Origin: Rhynchonema sp. JSB1_4
Taxonomy: Eukaryota; Nematoda; Chromadorea; Monhysterida; Xyalidae
Reading direction: 5' to 3'
DNA length: 64,000 bases
Assembly (NCBI GenBank): GCA_030248065.1
Contig: JASAMV010005429.1
Location: forward strand, 1 to 64,000
Under the pieces are notes generated by a model. It was not told the DNA's origin and did no database searches. It saw only the letters and a list, made by a program, of their open reading frames with translations. The position numbers were made by a program, and so were the translations under genes. Below, piece by piece: positions 55,701 through 64,000 of this stretch (the first letter of the stretch is position 1; every line of letters begins with the position of its first letter).

Positions 55701-58700
55701 CAAATCATGTTTATTTCAGGCTGAAACGTTGCAGAAAATGTATGTCACATATTGCAAGCACAAAGATCTGCATCGCGGACTGTTATGTCAACCTGATGTT
55801 GAACAGTTCTTTGCGGTAAGAATGAATCTTGCGCCTCAGCTTATCTGTTTATTGTGATGCTGGTGTTACGGTTTCAAATGAACCCTCGAAATTTTGATAG
55901 ACTTTTTCGAATGCGATTGCGAGCAGCCACAAAGTATTGCTGATGCACACAACGGGGGGTGATCAATTCAAGCTGAAACATCAATAAAATAATTTCGCTG
56001 GGCGTACTGATCGACTAGCTTGAGGCGTCCATTGTAACATTTAGGCTGTGCAAAAGCGCCGTGAACTGTCGTTGCCTCTGCAAGCGTACCTGATCAAGCC
56101 CGTACAACGCATCACCAAGTACCAGCTGCTTCTCAAAGATCTAATCACGTGTTGTGACCAGGGAACACTCGGCGAAATTGATGTTCGTTTTGTTGCTTTG
56201 CATTGAAATACATTGGTTTTAATGCTTTTTTTCTTGACAAACAAGTAACATTTTTACCTCAGGAAGCTTTGCAAGTGATGCTCAATGTACCAAAACGTGC
56301 CAACGATATTATCCACCTGAATATGTTGGACAACTGTCCCGTGAGTTTTTATTTTTGGGTTTTACTGATACAGATAGGAAAATTAGTTGCAATGCTACAG
56401 TCGGTTATTTTTCGCACACTTGCTGGAGCATTTCCTGATGAGAAAACTGCAAGCTGATAATCCAGTTCCGATTCGATTGCCCAGCCAAATGGCTAATATG
56501 TTCCCAATCTGTTTGTCCGGTAATTTTGCGATGTCGCTTTCTGCAGGACGTTGATGCACTTGGTGATGTGCTGATGCAAGACTCATTCACTGTCTGGGAT
56601 CCGAAACAATTGATCAAGAAGGGACGCGAACGTCAAGTGTTCCTGTTCGATATGTGCATTGTGTTCAGGTGCGTGCGCAGCACGGAATTGTCCAGCTAAT
56701 CGATTGTATTGACTGAGACGTCGGTCGAAGACGTTATTGGACAATAGTTTGTAGTTTGTGTTGTGACTTCTTTTCAGCAAGAAAATCACCGACAACCAAC
56801 CACAAGCGCGTGTACGGTACGCGTACAAGAGCAGACTGATGGTTTGTGGGAGATTGTGGCAGTTTTGATATTTTAGTCCAATACCACGATGAACTGTGAG
56901 CCACAGAGCAGCAATTGTTCACGTAGCGATTGTAAACCATTTGGGCTGATGAGTGCATTCTGGAAGCGTCCAAACCGTAATAACAAGACAGAACAATGAA
57001 ACGTGTCATTGATTTCAGTTGGCTGAGATCAACGTCACCGAGCACATTGAGGGTGATGAGACAAAGTTCGGATTGTGGACGGGTGCTGTGCCCAGCAATG
57101 ACTTCCGAACTGTCATGAAGGTCAGCCAAATAAGAATTTGTTGACTCCGCCGTTTTTATGCAAACTCCCTTCTGTTTGCAGGCGCAAGATCACAAGGTGA
57201 AAGTGGCCTGGGTGCGCAAATTGCGTGAGCTGATCGGACAGCGGCGCTTCCATCTTGGTGAGGGATTGTTGTTCTGGAAATGTGGTTTTTTCAAATTCGT
57301 AACCGAAATTTCTTAATTGTGAAATCCCTCTCTGATCCAAACGACGTATTGTTGCAGCCGTGTCCGAATTACCGCCAGTGAACAAAGTTCGGTCGGACGA
57401 TCCAAAGTCGAGCACACCGCCGCAGTCCGAGCTTGATAGCGTGTCCACAAGGTATGGCTGATGTTTCACAAATAATATTTTCTTGTTTTTTTATTTTTCA
57501 AACCTCGGAAGCAAACCAATGATGTTTGCAGAACCAACGCGGATGCGCGAAGTACACCTGATCGTGTGTCATGCGCGTCGTCGGTGTCCTCAGCTGCTCT
57601 CAATGATGCATCTGCGCAATCAAATGGTGACACAACGGTTTGTTGTCCATTCCAAGTTATTGTTCTTTTTATGCATCTTTGTTCTGAGGACTTGGCGTTT
57701 CGAATTGCTTTTTCCCCTTGCACAGTTATCTCCATACTTGACCTAATATTTCATTCATTTATCATTATTTTGCTTCAATTCAGCCTCAAGCAGACTTAAC
57801 CCAACTCACATTTGGTTTCTGTGAGAGGATTAAGTGGTGCGCCATTCACTTTGATTCCCACTACTTAGCAGCTGTAGGTTGACAATATGAAAAAAACAAT
57901 AAATGAAGTTTCGAAATGACATTTTGCTCGAGTGTTCGTTCCTATTTCCCCGCGAACAGCGAGCTCGCTTAATTACCGGATGACGCCATTGGTGGCCAAA
58001 ACGTTAGCACTTTTCTGGCTTTGTGGGTGCTGGAATTGGTTTGGGTGTTGAAAATGCCAGCTTGTTACGTGTGTTTCAACACCTCTTTCATCTGTGAGCA
58101 ACGGCTTTGTTGAAAAATGAGCGCACGCTTATGTTTGTTGATTCAAAGACGTTGGGTAGCTGTCCGAGTTGACGTGGCACCCTCAATTTCCTTCGGCGTT
58201 CTGGAAAAAGACGAAAAAACTTCGTCACTCTCGTCTTTTCTTGAGCTATGAATGAACCCAATGTGATAAACACATTGATACTGACAAACAAGCATATGTA
58301 TGCTGCTTGCACCAGCACACAAACACAACAAGTTTGTGTGCACGTTACGAACATTCTCGAAGCCCGTAGGCTATCCCACCTGGTTTAACCAACTGACCTG
58401 GTATCTGTTCTCACGCTGTCGTTAAATGTGAGTGAAGTAAATCGCCTTGCACGTTCGTGCTGCATATTTTCATCTGTCATGTCCTGTGGCCAGCTATTAG
58501 GTTTACCCCACCTTTGGCTTAAATGCCACGACTTTTTCGGATTTTTGGTAGCCTTTGCACCATAGCGTTTCTGTTTTGGTTCTTTTTGATTGGAGGTGAA
58601 AGACTGGAACCTTCCTTTCGTTGATTCCTGCTCACAGATGCTCGCAATTTCAAAGCTTTGGCGCTGGCTAAGTTTTTGGGCGGTGAGTTGGCCACATACG

Positions 58701-61700
58701 GAACACGGTGCCTGCTGTGAAACTTTGGCTGGCTTGCCTATGGCTAGCGCTGTCAAGCTGAACGGGCAATGTTTTGAGCGGCTTTTCCACCTATGCCTTA
58801 CATACGTAATTCGCTTTACTGCACATCTAACCGCGGTTGTACAGTGCAATCGTCAAAAGACTATGTACGCCTTGGAAGCACTTTTTGTCATTTTCGATCG
58901 TTTTATGATACAAGACAGCGCGACATGGGGTTTGATTGCCTGATGCTTAAAGGGCGTGCGTAGGTATGATGACACTGGAATATTATTTCCTGTGGTGATT
59001 GCGGAGATTTGTCCATGTGTGCCTGCCCCAAGCACATTGTTGTCCTACGTTTCCGTTCCGACATGTTGCTGCACCATCCAGTGTTTTGTTGCGTGGTGGG
59101 TTTCTACGTCACTTTTTGGTGTGGTGGTGGTGCAGCAGCCCGGTTGCGCTTGCAGCTACACACCACGTACGTGCGTGCCCTTTGTGTTCGTCACACCATT
59201 TAGCTTAAACGCACGCGGCTGGATATGGTTCGATGTCGGTCCTGTATGTCAATATTGAACTTGCACGACGTGCGCGGTGCTCACTGTATGTGGGACAAGG
59301 CAGGTTTTTTGCCACCGGTGTTGGCTGTAAAATATCACGCTTTAGCTATCGAGCTGCTATAGGCTGCTGCCACAGTTTTGCAAAAGTTTAGCGTGTTTTG
59401 GTGCATCAACCTTCGTGTGCAGTGCGGCGTACAACCGACTGCTGCTATGGACGCGTCGCGGTTGGGAAGTGTGAGGTGCACAATTGATTACTTTCTGGCG
59501 TTGTTCGTGCGAGGTGTGTCGCTTTCGTCAGCGTTTCTGTCAACTGCTTGCGGTCCAATTCGGCAATGCGCCACAATTATAATTTCAGTAATTGCAACAT
59601 TTATTACAATAATAAGATAATGATACAACAATAAGATTTTGATAGCATACCCAGTCACCGCAACAATTATGGACCACCATTCATCAACGAGCAGTTACGC
59701 TGCGCGACTACAGTCAATATTGAAATGGTCATTTGGCGATTCGAGCCGCAAACATCGTCGGCGACCACCGAGTGATTCGGACGGCGACACAAGCAGTCTG
59801 TCAACGCCGCCCAAACCACTGGGCGCTCGACGGTTGACCCTGCCACCCAACTCGTTCAGTGCATCCACTCCGTCGTGTAGTGTCGAACGCATGACGGTGT
59901 GTTATCATCATGTGGTTACGGATGTGACGTGACTGCTTTTAGTTTCGCATACTCTAGTTTTGTCGCTCGTCATTTATGTAGCTCAGAAACTGATTGGTAT
60001 GTTTCCATTGTTTTCCATTGAAACAGAGTTTCCCAAACAAAGTTGCTGCTCACACTTGTTACTGTGCATACGGACGGTGTTGCCGAATCAAAGTTCAGGC
60101 TGCACATGTGCCATGTGCGTAGTCATTCATTTTCACTTACGCGCTTGCTCACTGCAAACGTGCTTTGTTTATGTCAAGTTGTATTCGCCCCACAACGCAC
60201 AGTAGGTGGTTTTTGGTCGGTGAGCTGTATTTTTCATAAACACATTTTCACAAAGTTCCAGAAAGCGTAAAACACTTACACACCAACGCCGTATTTTTTC
60301 GTGTTTCTGTAGAAAAAATCAGCATTTCGTTGCTTTTATTTTCCTCCAGTATCTATGGAAAGTTTGCCACCGCTCAATTTGTGTTGTATACCCTTGTGGC
60401 AATTACCGTGGGGTTAGTAATGCTCTGTGCCAAAACACACAAAAGTTTCCTCAATGCGTCAATGTATGTATGTATCTATACTCAACTTGTACTGTAGCAA
60501 CAGATGATTGAGTGGGTGTTTATCCATACTGTTCGTGTGTTATTGCGTGCTCTTTGATTAAGCGCGTAGGGAGAGACGTCTCCGTCCGTTATTTGACGCG
60601 TTTTCCGTGCTAAACGGCTGCTGCTCCTGTCAGTTCGTACAGTTCTGGCACACATTCGGTTCCACAGGTGCACTTACTTGGTACTTCGTGATCTTTGACA
60701 CGGTCAGCGACTATATTTTCTTGTCATGACCGCTTTTGTTTAGGGCTCGCGACATCGCGCTCGTAATCTATCTTCTGCAGTTCTGCATGTTCGTGCTTTG
60801 TTTGTGCACCTGAACTTCCGAGTTTACGTGAACCGCAAGCAACCCAAATTGTAACAATATCTCATGGGCCATGCAACTTATTGTCAGCTAAAATAAGCAG
60901 GTATGTACAGTGTGCACTGTTAGACCCATTACTTAGAGACGGTGTTGCTTAGCACACGACATTGCTGTTAGCTAATTAGGTCCTCTGCGACTTTTGAGCC
61001 GCGAAGCCGTAGTCGATAGATTGGGAGCGGTGGCCCGAGTGAGAACTTGGGAACTTTTGCTGCGTGTGTGTGTACCCTACAATTGACTTGACGGCCGCTC
61101 GACCTGATCGGGCTTCATCTAATGCGCAAAGAAGCAAACGTGAGTAAGTGCATATCTGCTTATTGCAAAAGTTCGCCTTTAGTTTACTGTACAGCTTGCA
61201 CTCGACATTTCGGACTCTTCTGTGCTTACGTTTGATAGTGCTAGGTTTTTAACCTTGCAACCCACAGTGCAATTCGCTCTATGTGAATGATTCATGATGG
61301 AAATTTATTTAAGCTCTTGATCGCGTTTTAGTAAGTTGGCTGTTGTTGCGGATCCAGATCAGTGCAAACAGCACCTGATCTACTCGAATTGTTCTGTTCC
61401 GTGTGGTAAATCTGAACCACCAACAGATCACTCTGGTTTCCATCTTAGTCAGCAGTGCTCGAACGGGATCCCGATCCGGAGAATCCCGATTCTTATCGAA
61501 ATTATACAGCTGCTAGAAGTCGAGTTGTATCGCTTTTGTATGATACAAAAATATGTACAGAAATGTGCAAGAAAAATGGTCGAGTGGTACCGTTTCTATA
61601 CTTGCGTATTTTTCCGCAAAAAAAATTTTTGAAAAAAAACCTTTTTTCCCCAAATATTCCTCCAGTACTTAAGGACACCCTTTTCCCCAAAACCCCCTTT

Positions 61701-63544
61701 TTTGGAAAAAATTTTATAGGGAAAGGCCAGAAATAATAAAAACCCTGGAGAATAAAAATGTTTGAACTGTTTAGCACCGATTTACTTGGTTTTGACACTC
61801 CTATCGCAACCTTTGAAAATATCTGAAAAAAAAAAAACCCAAAATTCCCAAAAAACCCAAAAACGTATTTTTCTGGGCCTCGGAAAAAAATTATAACGGT
61901 ATAGCGGCCCGCAAGTATAACCGTTTCTTGTCATTTTTACTGCAGGTGTTTTGTTCTTGACCACGGGGCACGGGGTACTAAAATGACGCATGATCGGTTG
62001 CCAAAAACTCTGATCCCGATCCCGATGTCAATCCAGTTTCCGATTTGGAAAATTTCAATCCCGTTAAGAAATCCCGATCTCGATTAGTATCCCGATCCTA
62101 ATAAGCAATCCCGTCCGAGCCCTCTAACCCCGGAAAACGTCCAACTGTTGTCAAACTTTGCTTCGCGGATCGCCAATCTGTTTTAAATTATTTTATTGTA
62201 CATACATGTTGCAGCTGGTACCGCCTGTTGTGCAAAGCCTTTCCAACGGTCAGCTAGTGTGTTTGGTTGCCGATTACGCTGTCGATTGTGATCTACAAAG
62301 GGGACAGCAGTTCGTCATTCTTGACACACAACCACCCGAATCGAACGACAGTGTGGTTAGTTTTTTTTTAAGAATTAAACAATATCCATTTTCGATGTCC
62401 AATCAAATGATGATGTTTCATCTACATATCGTATTTTCAACACAGGTTCGACTTTGTGCTGTCCAACGCGTTCCAGCCAACAGCGACATTGTAAATACTA
62501 ACGGTGAAACATCAGATGCGAATAGACGATTGCTTGTGCCTCGACATTTACTAGCTGGTTCGTGTGGTGGTGTGACTTTGAGGTATTAAAAAATGGTCGC
62601 TGCTAGCATGCCTACATACATAGCTTGACGTGAAACAACCGATTTGCCCTGTTTAGTTTCGGCAGGCCTGCCGCCAACTTAGAACACGAGCTTCTGACCA
62701 ACTTACTTTGCTTGCTGTCAATTACTGTGCTCAATTAGCTACTGGTTTGTGCGCATTCGACCAAATTTGCTGCACAAAAACTGTGACTCCTGAGTGTCAC
62801 ACAGTCCGGCTAGGGCTAGTCCTGTACGCACCGCGATAACCATGGACTTTGTTCTGTGTGGCGACCGGAACTTGATAGCACGGCTTATTAGCGTGCGTGT
62901 GTGCGTCAGCGGAGGAATAGGTTGTATGTATAAGTTCAGATGTCCATTTCCGGGGCGCTCGATTTTCAAATGTAAGATTGTGCTGGGGTCCACCATAGAA
63001 TGTGCTTGTAATTACAAGCGAGTGAAAATGCGCACCTGTCTGCCCGTACAGTGGCTGTGAGGCAGGACAAAAACGTTGTTTTGAGCAAAGTTCGATGAAT
63101 GATCTGTCATTAACATTATGTGCGTTTTTGCTGTTCATGTCTGCGTTGCACAATGTATCATTTCTGCCTGTTTTCAAATCAAATATTCATTGGAAACTTA
63201 CTGCTTTGCGCAACCCTTTCCGCGCTATGTGCTATCGTTCCCTGTATGTCCTGTTCTCTTACTCTGCGTGTCATTTGCGGCTAACTCGTTTCGTCCATGA
63301 AAGCTCCTCAATTCTGTTCAGTTGAAACGTATAAATTCTCAAAATTAAATGAAGAAAGCGCCGCTGACAAAGATGGCGACTGAAGTGGCGCGCAACAGCG
63401 AGTCGAACTTACCTCGTTTCCACCACGCACCGACGAGGACTCCGAATGTTCCGAAACAACCGCGATTCCCAAGGATCAGACGTTGGCTGAGTCTGCAGTT
63501 CGCCCGTAAAGCACCAAAACATACGCACGCGATCACCTACGCCG
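38859..63544 (+). CDS. trio: Trio/Kalirin/UNC-73-type Rho guanine-nucleotide exchange factor, partial
   Basis: Activates Rac/Rho GTPases by GDP-GTP exchange and links guidance receptors to actin; acts in the cytoplasm near the membrane. About 40 exons on the + strand read in Trio order: SEC14 (38859-40759), spectrin repeats (40997-54610), linker ending [11 protein letters not shown] (54912-55027), DH1 (55092-56668), PH1 (56547-57257), SH3 (62215-62570) and a basic linker [17 protein letters not shown] (to 63544, donor GTATAT). Similarity to animal Trio is strong throughout, for example [36 protein letters not shown] and [18 protein letters not shown]. The first exon is not identified, and the second GEF unit and any kinase lie beyond the window. 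A 4.9-kb intron (43418-48293) carries a GPCR gene on the other strand. Confidence 0.95.
41219..42876 (+). other. Trio intron, no feature seen
   Basis: Intron of 1.66 kb between two spectrin-repeat exons, moderately T-rich on the + strand near its end. No exon, repeat pair or RNA gene was recognised. Confidence 0.5.
43686..45672 (-). CDS. Peptide G-protein-coupled receptor, class A, nested in a trio intron
   Basis: A seven-TM receptor at the plasma membrane; similarity is closest to somatostatin/allatostatin-C/opioid-like peptide receptors, ligand unknown. Seven exons, all phase-consistent: 45672-45579, 45499-45290, 45240-45056, 44989-44609, 44504-44243, 44175-44048 and 43964-43686 (stop 43688-43686), about 512 residues. 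Signs: N-terminal glycosylation sites ([14 protein letters not shown]), TM1 [10 protein letters not shown]2 [11 protein letters not shown]3 with [10 protein letters not shown] (DRY), TM6 LVCWCPYW and TM7 [11 protein letters not shown] (NPxxY). The third loop is basic ([11 protein letters not shown]) and the tail is Ser/Thr-rich, ending HSVKETSF. A cysteine before TM3 (FGILGCQL) and one in loop 2 (PQMCILQL) can form the usual disulfide. Nothing is missing, so it should be functional. Confidence 0.93.
45673..48293. other. Upstream region of the GPCR within the trio intron
   Basis: Contains the presumed GPCR promoter to the right of 45672, a fragment of the 15083-type repeat (about 46218-46330) and the TTAGGC-containing element (46804-47405). 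No exon was seen. Confidence 0.5.
46804..47405. repeat. Inverted-repeat element with three ~90-bp units containing TTAGGC triplets
   Basis: Ends are inverted: about 46804 GAAGGGGTGGCCGTCGAAAA and CGACCCCACCCCCTG ending near 47402, each followed inward by many AATCCCGAAAA words in opposite orientation. The middle has three direct units of about 90 bp, each with (TTAGGC)3 and CTGCCAGCCAGGAAGAC, at 46984-47001, 47075-47092 and 47165-47182. No coding sequence. Confidence 0.8.
50942..51260. repeat. MITE left end and dispersed repeat copy 2
   Basis: CAGTGGTGTGGCCGGCGGGG at 50942 resembles the level-4 family terminus. The stretch 51125-51260 matches 38052-38190 in order and spacing. A right terminus was not found. 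It lies in the trio intron 50916-51478. Confidence 0.6.
54661..54858. repeat. Foldback repeat in a trio intron
   Basis: Arm 54661-54712 (TTGAGCAAAGTCGGTTTGAG...TTGAGCAAGAAAAGAAGAGC) is inverted at 54803-54858. Short spacer, no coding capacity. Lies between the last spectrin-repeat exon and exon 54912-55027. Confidence 0.75.
55092..57257 (+). other. Trio DH-PH1 (first GEF unit)
   Basis: DH: 55092-55274 ([20 protein letters not shown], with the conserved Glu of CR1), 55581-55650 ([19 protein letters not shown]), 55720-55815, 56045-56182 ([22 protein letters not shown]3) and 56263-56340 ([14 protein letters not shown]). PH: 56547-56668 ([19 protein letters not shown]), 56778-56841, 57019-57120 ([20 protein letters not shown]) and 57182-57257 ([14 protein letters not shown]). 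The exchange surface appears intact, so activity toward Rac/RhoG-type GTPases is expected from the family. Exons 57358-57451 and 57532-57637 encode a Ser/Thr/Pro-rich linker after PH1. Confidence 0.93.
57638..59668 (+). other. Trio intron, no feature seen
   Basis: Two kb of moderately T-rich sequence between the post-PH1 linker exons and the possible alternative start exon. It would contain the internal promoter if that exon is real. No exon, repeat pair or RNA gene was recognised. Confidence 0.4.
59669..59896 (+). other. Possible alternative first exon of trio
   Basis: An open stretch begins at ATG (59669), reads [20 protein letters not shown], then a basic and Pro/Ser-rich segment, and ends in phase 0 at donor GTGTGT. 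The next exon (62215) starts in phase 0, so the join works. Splicing from the upstream exon 57532-57637 (phase 0) into the acceptor at 59655 would hit a stop, so it fits a start exon better than an internal one. Trio and UNC-73 are known to use internal promoters for short isoforms. Confidence 0.5.
59897..62214 (+). other. Trio intron with a degenerate CCCGATC repeat
   Basis: Between about 61455 and 62120 ATCCCGATC words occur at both sides. Inverted ends CAGTGCTCGAACGGGAT (61452) and ATCCCGTCCGAGCCC (near 62108-62122) suggest an old hAT-like element, without a recognisable target duplication. The rest is unremarkable. Confidence 0.45.
62215..63544 (+). other. Trio SH3 domain and basic linker exons
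   Basis: Exon 62215-62355 reads [13 protein letters not shown] then [20 protein letters not shown], an SH3 start. Exon 62446 to about 62563 gives the second half with [10 protein letters not shown]; several donors lie close together at its end. A further exon of about 63355-63544 encodes a basic segment with [17 protein letters not shown], similar to the linker after the SH3 in Trio. Its acceptor is not fixed. Beyond 63544 nothing is recognised. Confidence 0.75.
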
Positions 63545-64000
63545 GTATATCACGTGACTGTGACGTAGCTCGAAAATGTATTGTGCCATTTCAAAAGTTT
63601 TTTTGGTTTCTGTATTGCTGCTTCTCAGTTTCTGAATTGTTCTGTGTTGCATGCCCGCTTTTCTGTCGCTTCGTTCAGTTGATTTTCTTTAGGTTCATGT
63701 TGAGGTAATACGCTTTATTTCGGAATGAAAGCGAAAACGTTTGGTGACGGGTGTTGTCCATTTGTTCTGTTCCAAACCTGTTTTCTGTTTCGTTTTGTGA
63801 CAAAAAACAAAAACAGACCCTTGGTTCCGTCTTCCACGCAGCTGTTTCCACGCTCATCCCGCGCAAATTTGTGCAATGTTTTTCGTTCTGTTGGTAACAA
63901 ACAGCCTACCTACTTCAGAATAATTAGCCCCGTTTTGTGGCGCACATGCACACGGTATGTGTGTTGTGTATGGGCGTTATTTTTGCCCAGCTTGTAGTTG

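Overview
The window is nuclear DNA of an animal. Genes are split into many short exons by GT-AG introns, the coding sequence belongs to metazoan families (CHD6-9/kismet, Trio/UNC-73, a class-A peptide GPCR), and the spaces between and within genes are full of short inverted-repeat transposons. Perfect TTAGGC triplets inside one repeat recall the nematode telomere hexamer, so a nematode or another ecdysozoan is possible. That is weak evidence, and the QPRT gene would be unusual for one. No rRNA, tRNA or CRISPR array was recognised.

Layout. 1-1997: a ~1 kb imperfect palindrome, then a 392-nt stretch with no T on the + strand; no gene. 1998-22751 (-): about 50 exons of a CHD7/8/kismet-type chromatin remodeler: glutamine-rich N-terminus, two chromodomains with acidic insertions, Snf2 ATPase and SANT/SLIDE region. 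The C-terminus is missing. 22752-28572: mostly repeat-rich spacer, with fragments of a possible minus-strand membrane-protein gene (25757-27815) and a hAT-like MITE with a target duplication. 28573-29851 (+): a complete six-exon QPRT gene (quinolinate phosphoribosyltransferase, NAD synthesis). About 30390-32146 (-): a four-TM, tetraspanin-like gene convergent with QPRT. 32444-37712: a transposon island in which hAT-like MITEs are inserted inside one another up to five deep, four of the five levels with 8-bp target duplications. 38859 to beyond the window end (+): a Trio/Kalirin/UNC-73 Rho-GEF gene with SEC14, spectrin repeats, DH-PH1 and SH3; the second GEF unit lies outside. 43686-45672 (-): a complete seven-exon peptide GPCR nested in a 4.9-kb trio intron.

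The genes are not a functional cluster. They are a chromatin regulator, a metabolic enzyme, membrane proteins and a cytoskeletal signalling protein. The notable themes are the nested gene, the chromodomain insertions, a likely assembly or sequence artefact where the CHD gene stops, and the nested MITE island. Exon limits were read by eye from splice signals, reading phase and family similarity. Limits given to the base are those where all three agree; the others are approximate.
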